Origin: Malurus cyaneus samueli
Taxonomy: Eukaryota; Chordata; Aves; Passeriformes; Maluridae
NCBI GenBank assembly: GCA_009741485.1
Contig: CM019237.1
Location: 45,274,302-45,338,301, forward strand
Direction of reading: 5' to 3'
Length of the DNA: 64,000 bases
In this document: positions 24,017 through 35,600 of the stretch, in pieces
Layout of the letters: each line of letters begins with the position of its first letter
Position numbering within the stretch: position 1 is the stretch's first letter
Made by a program: the position numbers and the translations under genes
The notes under the pieces: generated by a model
Databases searched by the model: none
Told to the model about the DNA's origin: nothing
What the model saw: the letters and a program-made list of their open reading frames with translations, nothing else

Positions 24017-25639
24017 AGTTCAGTTGCAGCAAAACTCAGCTGCAAAAAAAGCAGAAGGACCTTGTGTAAGTATTGCTTTACCCTGCATTTAAAGTCCTGC
24101 ATTTTAGCAGATTTTTTTCCCTTTAGTCACATTGTCCCAGGATTTTTATAACTGCTTTTTACGCAGTTCTTTTTAAATAATCTAATTCATTTGTTTGTTT
24201 ATGCTCCACTAAACAGTCTTATCTTGGTACGCAGCAGAGAAAAATGCATAAAGTTCTGTTGATAAAAAATTAAAAAAAGAAAAAGAAGGAATTTTTAGAA
24301 AATACAACCATAATCCTTTTGGTGGGTGCCCAAGGGAGCTCTATTTTTCTGTGTAACATCCCAGGTCATGCAGTAATGTCTTCACTAGCATCTTATTCTG
24401 TAAACTACACCCAGGTGAGGCTGCCTACTATAAACTCTACTTTTGTAACTGGTCTTGGTAAAGTAAAGATGTTAGGCTTAGTTTTGCTACATGGACCCCC
24501 GGGGAGGCCATTTCAGAAAATTATTTTTATCAAAAGAAATGCTTGCTGTGATGTAAATGTGCTTGGCTTGATCTGCCATGTTTCCTTTGCTTCTTTGTTC
24601 CTTTCTCTCTGTCAATCACAAACCAGTTTGTGGTAAGAGCTGGTTTCAAAACAGCTATTTAAATCATCAGCAGGGCTTTGTCCTTCAGAGACGTTTAGTT
24701 AACTCATTTTACATTTCTTTCTGCTGAGAAAAACATTTCTCTCCAATGGTTTTCTAGCATGCACAACACAGAGCTGTTGTGCCAGGATGCTGTTCTGCTG
24801 CGCTGAGGTTGTCCCTGCTTTAGTGCAAGGCAGTCCAGCCACCGCTGTGTCCCTGCCCTATTTACCACGGCTTTTTTAATTAGCTGTGTATTTGTTCCTG
24901 CAGTGTTAGCTTGTGCTTCAGTCTGGGCAGTAAGTAACCTTAAGCAGTTGTCAGCTAGAGTGTTAAAACATTTATTTCTCACAAGTGCTGTGCTGTTGTG
25001 GCCACTGCTACAGACACACCTCGGCTGAGAGCTAATGTTAAAAAACAAACCAGCTCAGGCCCAGCAGAAGCACTGTCCTCACTGCCATTGCAAGTGCTCA
25101 TGGTGATTCCAAGGTCAAGTGGTCAAGTCCCCTTCTGCTATTTTTGAACATTAATTAAATTACAAATAGCTGACTTCTAAGAATTTTAAAATACTTCCAG
25201 TTTTTAAAATACTGTTTTATTTCCTTACTACTATTTCCACTGATGATCTAATGGGATCATCAGTGTTGTAGTCTGCTAGCTAGTTCATGGCAGAAACAGG
25301 GTATCTTTCCCAGATGGCATTCTCGTGCAGAACAGAAAACAGTCTATCAGCTCTAGCCTTGCTGTTTGCCCTCGCTGCTGAACGGCAGTCCTGCTGACAT
25401 GCACCTGCTGGCATCGATATCTAGCCTGCAGTGCTTTTCCTTTTTAGGCAAGGTCTGTATTGCAGGCCACTGCTGCCTCTCAACCTGCCAGATCTCACTT
25501 CTGTCCATGCAGTTGCACATGTCACCTCCATGACACAAATTGAAGCTGGAAATGGGACAACTTTGCTATCATGACCAAGCCTGTGAGGATCAAAGGTGAA
25601 TCCTCCAGAATGGACTTCATGAGCTGGAGGGTTGCAGTG
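24017..25639. other. Non-coding stretch with one enhancer-like segment
   Basis: Mostly unremarkable. At 24850-24990 there is complex AT-rich sequence with TTTAATTAGCTG and TTAAAACATTTATTTC that resembles a conserved element, but the evidence is weak. A 105-codon open frame at 24319-24636 has no recognised content. Confidence 0.45.
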
Positions 25640-25676
25640 AGCTGTAAGATGTGGTGTTAGCTGTAAGATGTGGTGT
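25640..25676. repeat. 19-base tandem duplication
   Basis: The unit AGCTGTAAGATGTGGTGTT (25640-25658) is repeated immediately (25659-25676) without mismatch until the last base. Perfect identity points to a recent duplication. Confidence 0.92.
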
Positions 25677-26590
25677 CCCCTGCACAGGGGCACAAAGAGA
25701 CTGTGATCCAGAACTTGCCAGAGGTTTACACCATCTCCTCCACCTGCTCTCTCTCCTAGGAATTGAGATTCATGTGACCTGTCCTCCATGTAGCACTGGG
25801 ACTGCAATGATGAGCTCCTCTGTGTCACTGTTTACACATTTTGAAATGGTCCCCATCATATGATGGGAATAGGGAATACAAATGTGTAAACTCCATTTAC
25901 AAGACCAGAGATCAGTTTCCTCTTTTTGGCAGCTTCACATATCCCTCGTTGACACTGATTTCTTTTATTGTGTTACAGTCCAGGGCCTCATATCACTGGC
26001 ACGTGTGCTGAGTATCTCAAGCAAGCTTCAGTCACCTGAAACAAAATTGCAAATTTTCAAGGCGCAGGATTATTGTAAATCTCTGTGTCTAACTTTTTTC
26101 AAGGAAATTAATGTTTGTGACAGAGGCAGAAGACAGTGACCTGCTCTCGTTCTCCCAAAAGCTGAGCATGGGGAATCACTCACCACTCTTTTCCTAGGCC
26201 AAAAGAAAGCTCTGCGGTGTGGCTTTTGGTGCACAGTGAATGACTGGCTGCGTTGAGAGCTGGACCTGGCCCTGCACACACAGCCTCTACAGCTTCTCTG
26301 TTCCCTCCCCACACCTCACAAGCACCTGGAATTCCGCAGATGCACACTTCAGTTCTTTCTCTTTTTGCCTCCCTGCTGGGTGCCACTGTAACCTCACAGG
26401 CTGTGACCCGGCTCTGAACCCAGCCGGCACAGCACTACCACTGCTGCCAAATCACCACCCCCACAGAGCCCAAATCTTCTGAAAGCACAGCTCTTTCCCG
26501 GCCATACCTGTTATGTGACATTGCCAGCCCTTCAGTACCCGTGTGGATCTATATCCTCATTGGAGCTGAGTGTCTCTCTCCTCTCTGCAG

Positions 26591-26748
26591 GTCCTCAAGG
26601 TAGTTTGTGGGCAGCAGCTTCTGCAGCCTGCAGGACCCAGAGATGGAAGATGCAGGATCTAATTATCTGCTTGCAAAAAAAAGCTGCTGTAGCTGTGACA
26701 TGACACAGATCTCCTCTGCTGGTGGATTTCACAGCTACAAAGCGTCAG
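26591..26748 (+). other. Exon-like segment with strong splice-site words
   Basis: A long polypyrimidine tract ends in CTCTCTGCAG at 26590, and a strong donor CAG/GTAAGG starts at 26749, framing 158 bases of typical exon length. All three plus frames contain a stop before the donor if read from the acceptor. It could therefore only be non-coding, or hold a start codon: ATG at 26643 (G at -3 and at +4) runs open through the donor. Without splicing that frame continues to 26981 (112 codons) and ends with a basic segment KRTKSLDDL, a sequence fitting an RxxS kinase-site pattern. I recognise no protein family. It may be an untranslated exon, an unannotated first coding exon, or chance. Confidence 0.2.
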
Positions 26749-26981
26749 GTAAGGGCAGCTCTGCACGCTGCAGTGGTGTGAACAAGTTTGGGACGTGGCT
26801 GCTGTGCTGTGTGACATCCCTTGGCTCTATCAGCAGCAGCATGAATGAGTGCCAGGGGCTCAGGGCACTGGGGCAGCTGATCCCTGAGCGAGGTGAGCAG
26901 TGCAGGAACAAAGGCAGCCTCAAAAGGACCAAGTCCCTCGATGACCTGCCTTCTTGTATTCCTGTATATGCTGGCATGTGA

Positions 26982-28742
26982 GAGCAGGGTCTCAGTGATG
27001 GTGGAGGTTGTGCAGGGCTGCAGAGGCTCTTATTCAGGCTGGACTGATTGCAGGAACATAAAGTCCACTTAAACCTCAAGTTCTCTTCATACCATGGTTG
27101 CCTTATCTCTGCAAGGGAGGCCTGGTCCTGCTGAGCAGGTCAGTGCTACACGCAGGAAGGAGTTTTGTTGTTGTGGTGGTGGAGAAAGCAAAAAAGGGAC
27201 AAACCCCCATCCGGTACACAACAAAAAAAAGAGAGCTCATGTGTTAAGGAGAAAAATGAATGCTGTCTTGTCAGGAAGGGGCATGCTGGCAGGATGAACA
27301 GTGAAAATCCCAGTTAGGATGAGCCATTTGTGTAGAGGCTGAAGAGCAAAGTGTATCGAGTGGTCAGACGTGGCTTTCTGGAGCCTTTACCCAAACACCA
27401 CAGTGCTGGGGCTTCCCTTGCCATTCTACTGCGGTGCCACCAGTCTTCTGTTGCCACAGGCCCTGTGCTGTCTCCATTAACAGTTTCCTTTGAACAAGAG
27501 GTCTTTGAGGATGGACATCCTCCTGGCCTGCAGCAATCATGCTTTTACAGGTACAATCTGGTGGCTTTTGCAGCCCTCCCTCATGCACACAGTCTGGAGA
27601 GCTGGACTTTACTTCACAAACTACACTCTGCTGCTGCTATGGACTGACCCCACTGCAGCAAGTGTGAAACAAATCTTCAAGGACTAAGCTATGGAAGAGC
27701 CGTGTCAGGCAGGTCTATAACCTCAACCCCAGCCTCCCGCCCGCTGCAGCACCCAAGGTTTTCTGTACAGTCTCCTCTCTGAGCCCCAATCCAATTTTTC
27801 ATGCTTTCTTTGGAGGTTTGCTAAGGTGACAGCTCAAGGACAAAGAGCTACAGCACACATTCTTCTGGCACAACTGCTTCAAAGCTGCCCCAAAGGCTTC
27901 CTCATTAAAAACAAAATACGTGTTACATAGGGCTTCCGTGTGGTGGGGGTCTGGCCACTTGGGCCGGGATGGCATTTCATATACACGGAGATTGCTCTGC
28001 AAGAGGGAGTTCGGCTCCTACCTGGAGTGTGGCTTACTTTTGAGTCTAAAATGCATAACAAAGCATGAATAAATAGCATTCCCTTCCTCATTCTGCTTAT
28101 TGATGTCTAGGTGGCTTCAGGAGCACACAGCTGAAGTCCTTGCAAGACACTGGCAACAGATTGAATACGCTGCCTGTGGAGAAGCAGCCCACACTCTGTT
28201 GTACCACCTCAGAGTTCCCTCTTCCCTCTAATCCTTCTTTTATCTTCAGGAGTTACAACTGAGAGCTCTGAAAATTAAGGCACACAGCTGTACCAGAAGA
28301 CAGGAAACTTAATTCCTTATGAAGAAAGAGGAGGGTCCAAGTCATGGATTTAAAACCATTAGATGATTTCCACCCTGGAGACTTTGCTTGCTTGCATTGT
28401 AGGCTCTCTGAAAATGTGCAGGTATTTGGGGCTTCTGAAGATTGGTTTTTTTTTTGTCACTGTGCTTCTGTTACAAAACTGATTCATGAGGCTCTTGTTG
28501 TTTGGCAGGAGTGCACCCTGTTGGATAAATCCATGGATGGGACTTGGGCACGTATGGGACTCAGGCATGTTAAATACTTGTTTAGAAAAGCAATTGGCTG
28601 CTGTATTGCCCCTCAGCTTGGCTTCCAGCCTCCTGTCTTTGAGTCCAGGAGCTGTAGCCAGGCTAGGAAACTTGTTCTGTTGTTTTTTGGGGTTTTTTTC
28701 TCTTTTGGTATCCAAAGGGTAATTATCTCTTAGCCATTTTTA
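26982..28742. other. Non-coding stretch, nothing recognised
   Basis: Short overlapping open frames on both strands, none recognisable. No repeat family was identified. Confidence 0.5.
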
Positions 28743-28781
28743 CAGAATCACAGAATGGTTTGGGTTGGAAGGGACCTTTAT
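28743..28781 (-). mobile_element. CR1 LINE, extreme 3'-end remnant
   Basis: CAGAATCACAGAATGG followed by TTTGGGTTGGAAGGGACC is an almost consensus reverse-complement CR1 3' end. The similarity stops after about 40 bases; the following sequence (from about 28782) no longer fits. Either the copy is extremely 5'-truncated or the rest was lost or diverged. The conserved part is near-consensus, so the insertion may be younger than the one at 23.6 kb. Confidence 0.85.
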
Positions 28782-29519
28782 ATTCTGAATGACTCATTTG
28801 GCAGGGCCAGAGGTTTTCCAAATGGGGAACCAGAGGATTTCAGAGCTTTCAGCAGATGTTGGTGCCTCTTAGACGAACTCCCATCCTAAGTGTGTGCTGA
28901 CTCTTTATCAAATTCATTACAAGGTGGAAAGGGTTCACTCACACCTCTCAGTGGTCCATATCTGCATGCTTTTTATTCATGGCTACACAAAGGAAGGTAG
29001 TTAATAGTAAAGGGATCTTGCAGCAGAGAGAAAATCAAGGGAGAATGATTCCTTAGCCTGCCTAAAGGCAGTAAGTACCTGAGCTCTGAGCATGCTGACC
29101 TGGCTCAGCTTGGGTGTGGAAACAAAGCACCTCTGGGCTTGACCAGCATCCCACAGACAGGAAAAGAGTGGTGAAGTTACTGGAGTGGTTGGAAACAAAC
29201 TGGAAACACCTGATAGTTGTTTTGCTACAAAATCTGGGTTAGACAGGCTCCATCAGAGCGGGTGAGCTGGTGGGGTGGAAGCCTGCAGCGGACAGAGTAT
29301 GGAATTGGTGCAAGCAGCTGCATCAAAAGCCCTTATTGTCCAGAGTTCAGAGCCTTTGACTGGCTATGGGTGAATCTACCTCTGCAGAGCACATAAAGGA
29401 AGGTCCAATCATGGCACTGACAAACCAGGGCACTGTCAGAGCTGTGTGGAGTGATGGACGCGAGCAGCTCTGTGTCAGCTCACGAACCAGCTCAGTCATT
29501 GCCAGCAGTTCTGGGGCAC
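28782..29519. other. Non-coding stretch, nothing recognised
   Basis: Unique-looking DNA directly beyond the CR1 remnant. No gene or further repeat is visible. Confidence 0.5.
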
Positions 29520-29640
29520 CATCTATAATTGAAGAGCGCTGGGAGGCTTGCAGGCTTGTGGTTCTTCATCAATTAGGACTAAAAGGCTCCACTTATTAAC
29601 AACTGGATTGTTTAAATAACAGCTCCCATCAAGTGCTTCG
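29520..29640. promoter_or_regulatory. Candidate conserved non-coding element
   Basis: Dense complex sequence with CTATAATTGAAG, ATCAATTAGGAC, CTTATTAACAAC and GATTGTTTAAATAAC. These are homeodomain- and Sox-like words (ATTGT) within about 100 bases, with no low complexity. It is inferred to be an enhancer-type block and has not been tested by alignment. Confidence 0.28.
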
Positions 29641-32600
29641 GCTGTTGAGCACTCAGTGCTCAGTGAGTTGTGCAGCGCTTTGCTCTCTCTACAGCCCCTG
29701 TGCTGACCCCACTGACCCCTGCTCCCCTCCCGTGCCCTGCTGCAGGACACTGATCCCTGCCCACTGCCCATCACCCTTTGCCCCTGTTTCCACAGGACTA
29801 CCTTCCTGCCTGTACACACACAGCCTCACAGTGCTTCCCCCCTGGTAATGTGCTCACATTCCTGGGCATCAATTAGTCTGCTTTTACGAGGAAAAGTGGA
29901 TTTTATGTTCAGTGCTGGCACTGGAGGGACAGTGCGTTGGTTCTTGATGGAATAGATGATGCATCACGTTTTGCTTTCTTCTCCCCTCGTGCTCCTGGGA
30001 CACGATCATGCAGTGCTTGTACTGCTCTTGCTGAACATGTTTTTCCACTCTTTCCTTGCATTTTGAAGTTACATTGCCCTCCCAAAAAACAGAAAAATAA
30101 AACAAAGCCATACTTTTAGAGTAAAACTTTTACCAGAGCAGGCTGAGGTTTGACCAGGACCCACAGAGACAGAGTTCCTGCCATAGGTTTTTCAGGCTAG
30201 ACCAACAGTACACCACAACTTAAGGGTATCTACAGCTAAGAGAGAATCTGCCTTCTCCTTACCTTCCCTGATCTGGGCTTTGTTGCATTGTGCTAAGTTC
30301 CTTCTGCTGTCAGAATCAACACCACATCCTGGACTTGTGAAGGCAGTATCTGGAACTTGAAAGAGGCATGGGGTCCATTTGCCACAGCCAAGCTCTTGAT
30401 TCATGGGTTCCCATGACAAGTCCCAGACCATGTAATCAGCTCTGTCAGGCACAGGAGATCCCAGGCTGGGGGTAGATGTGAGGTGAAACTGGGACAGAGG
30501 AAAGAAGCTGCATCCTTGTCAGGTTTGCTGCAAAGGGAAAGAAAGAGGTTGAAGATTCTGGTTGCCAGACCCTTGTGACACTTTGCAGCATGCAATGCCT
30601 TCTGTGCCTGACCATCATCAAAGTCATTCTGTCCCCCTGCTCTTCAGTCCTATAACGCGCTCCTCATTTCACTGTGTGCAACCTGTTTTTTGGTGTTTCA
30701 CAGTGTTTCTGCTCTTACTAGTGAGGGGTGGAGAACCTCTTGAAAAGAGGTCAAAATGGCCAGTCCCAATGATGGCCTGGTTTCTCTGCCTTTCTGGATG
30801 GATGCAGCCCTCAGTGCTGTGCTTCCGCAGCACATTGCTGGAATTTCTCTGATGCTGGAACACTTGGCATGAGAGGTGCTGCTTGATTGCAAGGACCCCT
30901 GACTTTCAGATCCATTGTGTGGGGGAAAAAAGTGGCCCCACAAGCCCTGATTCTGAAACTCAGCCAATTATTGTGTACGACTGAGGCCTGGGAAAAGAAA
31001 GGAGCAGCCTACATGGAGGAGGAATGCCGCATCCTTGGCTACTGTTGAGAAAAGAAGATTGGAATGTAGAATTGATAACGCAGGTGGCTGGAAATTATAA
31101 ACATTACTAATACTGTAGCTTTTGCAAACTCACCAATTATGCTCTGATTACTAATTAAACATCTGTCTCTTAACCAATGTATGTTTGACACAAATGTATA
31201 CTCTGGTTGCTAAAATGGATAAAAGAGGCTTGTCCCACAATAAAGTCCTTCTTTCTCTGTTTTTTTCACCCACCTTTTGTGTGTTTTTGTATCTATTCTT
31301 TTTTGTCGCTGTTCGGCCAGCAGCGACACCATTGTGCCACTCTTTGTCCAGCCTTTCCATGTACAGGCTCTTCAGTGAGCAGAACAGTTCAATTTCTCTC
31401 TCTTGGGTATCCCATAATCAGCTCCAGCAAAATCCATTTGTAATTGGGAGCTCCAGTAGGCTCAACCCTCTGCCAGCTCTGCTCTTCCTCTGCTCCCTCT
31501 CCTTCATCCTGAACTTCTCCCGTGCATTTTGGTGTGTCCTACACTCTCAAGTCCTGGGGAACAAAAATGGAACTGAAGTTTATTAATAGAGCTAGTGAAG
31601 GATTTCTTTATCTCTCCTTGAACTACAGCGAATGAGAGGAAAAAGTCAAATTGTCTGAGTCTGCTGATGATATTTCATTCATTTGTGGAAAAGATGAATG
31701 TACTTAACATCCTTTAGCCTGGTGCTGTGTCTTCTGTCTTCTACTTCCAAACTAAACTCCCTAATTCCTCTGCCCTGAGTACGTGCCCTGGGGACTTCGT
31801 AAACTGTTGCATCTGGGTTTAACATCAGTCATGATTTACATCCATGCTGCCATCCCCTTCAGTACCTCTGGTGGATGGAGGTGGTTTTGTAGGGATAGAT
31901 TGAATTGCTTGTGTTGTGTTTGTGCTCTTAATCCAGGTGCTGTGGGTGAGGTGCCTCTAAAGACACCTTATTCCCAGAAGCCAGCCGCTCAAAGATTATG
32001 GGTCAGAGAAACAAAGTAGTATGAGAAGCTTAGATGGTAAACAGCTTCATTTGGCCTGTATTTGCTTTGCAGAATGATTGCTTTTATAATCTATTTGAGG
32101 CAGAAGTTGGAGACTGCAACTAGGACCCTACAGCTATCACTAACCCCAGAGACTGATGAAAGTTACTGAGGTTTCCTAGCTTTGCTTTTTAAAGTACCAG
32201 TCTTGGACTCTTCTGATTTCATAGAATCTCCAGTGCTTTTTAGAAAATAAGAAGTTAGATTTGGTGATTGAAAAAGAAGGAAAACTTCCCTAAGCACATT
32301 CTCAATGAACAGCCTCACCCTGCCCTGGTTCAGTGTACCGCTGTTGTGATTACAGTGCAAACCACATAGGACTATGACTATTTTCTGAATGCTCTGGGGG
32401 CAGGAACAGAGCATCTACAATTATCCCTTTCATGTGTATGTCCGTGTACAAGTGAGTGTATGTGAGCTGGAAAGAGATCTGAGATGCAATAAATCAGGCT
32501 GGTGTGTGGCCTGAGTTGTCCTATGCCATTTCTGGAGAATCCCCACGGACGCCTTTATGCAAAGAAATCTAGTTTATATCTCTCAAGATTGCTCCCCCTC

Positions 32601-35600
32601 TTCCCTCTCCCCTCCTTGCCTAACAGTAAAATATTCCTTCAACCCCAATGGACCTCTTTGGAGCTCTCCAGGTCCTGACTGGATTCTCTTGCTTCTGGCC
32701 ACTGTCCAGTCTCTTATGTCTGCACGGAAGATGAAGGATAAAGTTATGCAAATAGGGAAATTATTGTTTCCCAGCTCTGCAAGCTCATTTTCACATGGTC
32801 AGCCCACGTGCTAATACACAGACAGAACTAATGGTCTTCTGCAATTGGAACTGTGTTGGTGTTGGCAATGTCCAAGGAGATGCCAGAGGTGGAGCTGTCT
32901 GGCTTCCCTCACATAGCAGTGCTGAAGCACCAAGGGGAAAAGGCTGCTCTGTACCTCTCCCTAAACAGGAATTAATTCTGAACATCAATGCACATATATT
33001 CCTCCCTGGGAACAGGCAATAATCATGTAGAGGAGGGCAGGGGCTCCTGAGTTGTCACTGTTCATTTGTGTGTGGTGAGAGACCTCTTTGGGTCCCTCCA
33101 GAACAGGATTTTTTTATTTTTTTTTAAGAGCCTTTTCTTAGTTTCTCTGTGGAGTACTTCTTGGGCACAGTTTGTGGCATAGCCCCCCTACCCCGCACTT
33201 AGCTGCCAATCAAACAGAGAAAAGGCAAATGATCACTTGAACTCCCTTCAGGCTGTGCTGTGGGCCATATTCCCAGCTACATGAGCAGCCATGACCTTCC
33301 TGAGCCAAGGCTAGAAGACCCAGAAAAACAGAGAAATGACAAAATGGGGCTGGGCAGAGCAGAGCATTGGCTCCTGCCTGGAACAGAGGCTGCCTTAAGT
33401 GATGAAAGACAAACTCCTTTGTCTTGCAAAGGAAAGGATAACTGCTGGTGTCCTGCCTCTTCCACTGTGACTCCGGGGCTTTGTCTACAGGCCATGTGGG
33501 TGGTGATCCTTGCTTTTCACAGCTGCCTGTCCACTGGGGCCATGGAAGGGCCTTGGAAGGAGAGCACTTGGGATTTTGAGTGGAGTCTCTCGAGCGAAGG
33601 CCAAGGCAGCCCCTCGCTCTCTCCCCTGGGGTGGCAGCAGTCCTGCAGCAAGCACAGCACACAGACCTGCCACAGCATCTCCACAGACAGACAGGCTTTA
33701 GCACAGGGCTTGTGCCACTGCTGTCCTCGCTGCTTTTTATTGCCAGGTCAGTTGTGCATTCACGTGGGTAACTGAAGCCTTTAAAAGCTCTCTGGGTGTG
33801 GGTAGCAAGTTTCTCTCTTTTATGAAAAATGCCTGCTGCGCTGCCAGGCTCCCCTTGCATCCATGGGAGAAGAAGGGCACGATTTATCTCATCCTTATGT
33901 ACCTATCTCAAATAGATCAAAGAATCACAATGTAAAAGCAGCTGTCTCTCCTTTGACTGCAAGCAATTCTAGCTCCATTTTCTATGTTATGCTTTTATCT
34001 GTGCTCAGACACAAAAATTACAGGGCATTAATCACATCTGGGCATCTAGCTCCTTCCTCACATCAGAAGCGCATCTCTTGCCACTTCTGTTGCTCTCATT
34101 TTCAAATGGGAGCCTTTGTCTCCTAAAGAAAGCTTTGTGGGCAAAATATCCCCGGCCAAGCTGCAAGTGGTACAGGAGCATGGAAATGAACATTTGGCAG
34201 GGAAAAAAATTCACTTTACCCTGCCCCTGTCAAGAGTTTTTATGGAAGACTGGGCCAGCCTTAAGGCTGTGGGCTCTAGCGGTTTTTTGCTTGTCTCTGG
34301 GACCTCCTGGCAATCCATGTTGCAATTGCCTTTGGGGTTTCATCGTAACTTCTGAAGTCCTGTGTCTTAAGGACTCCGTGGTTTGAGGAGTTACCCTGCT
34401 TCTGCACTCTTCAGAGGCTTTGGCGCCAAACACAGCTTCTTTTAATTATGTCCTTGCTTGTCAAACAGAGGCCCCGCTTTCTTTTTATCTCCCGAAGCCT
34501 TGTTTTGTGCATGAAAATACAGGGCACGAATTCAATAGGCATATTCAGAATGTTTTCTGTTGTTTTTCTTTGTCTGTGGAGCTGGGTTGGGGTGTTTTTT
34601 GGTGTGTCTGGCGCTTTTCTCTCACCTGGGCTGGATCAACCTAACTGCTTCCTCCTCTTTTGCACACTGTACCCTCCAAATCTTCCTGTTTCTTTTCTAT
34701 TCTTGTAGGTTTTTTGTTCTTTGCCAAGGTCAGTGTGTGTTCAAGCTGGAAGGAGTAGCCCAGTATTCCCTGTCTCTCAGGCCTGAAATGATGCTTCCTC
34801 CTATAAATTCTCTGGAAGTGTCCTGAACAGCTCTGCACCACTCTTCTGAAGGACTCAACATCTCCTCCCGTACTTAATAATGCTGGCTAAATCTCTCATG
34901 TATCACATTCTGCCTCCCAGTAAACTGAGCATCTTTCTCCAGCTTCTCATAATATCTTTTTTTTCTCCTTTGCTCCCTGGGAATGTCAGCAGCATTCCAG
35001 TCACTGTCTTGGTCCGAGAGCTTACTTGCAGCCATTCACATCCCAGATGAGACCTGTTGTTCCCTGAAGTGCCCATTCCTTCTCAACCAGTCGATTCCAG
35101 CTTTCTGGAATTCTGTCATTAAACGTCCCAAGGGCTGAACTTGTTATGAGGAGTACAGGTATTGTCTCTGTTATTAAAAGAACAAGTTATTATGCATAAG
35201 CGGGAGCTTTTCTAAGATTGTTATCAAGAGCTGTGTGCACCAGTTATTCACTGTCTGTGGGAAGGGCTGCATGATCAGACATGGCCAGTCTGCCCAACCC
35301 TTCTCCCCTCTCTGTCTCTCTGTTTAAAATCTGCAGCCGCAAAGCCCATGCCACTGACCAGTGAGTGGTGATGGGGGAGGGATCACTGTGAATTACACAC
35401 GGATTTTCACTCACCTTTGCCAGTGCTGCTGGCCGGGTTGATAAAAGAAATGCTGATGTGGTTCATATGAAATCCAGGGGAACAGTTCATAGGTGGCTGT
35501 GCAAGAGGGAGGCACAGGAGCTTCTCTGCCTGTGGCAACGTGCTCCTGTGCACATCTGCCCTACAGCAGGAGCTCTGCATGTAGGTGTCCTGGTTAAAGG

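Noticed and set aside
33210..33860. 216-codon minus-strand open frame, the longest in the window
   Set aside because: It lies in a GC-richer segment with competing frames on both strands (171 codons on plus at 33260-33775) and has no known motif. Likely a composition effect.
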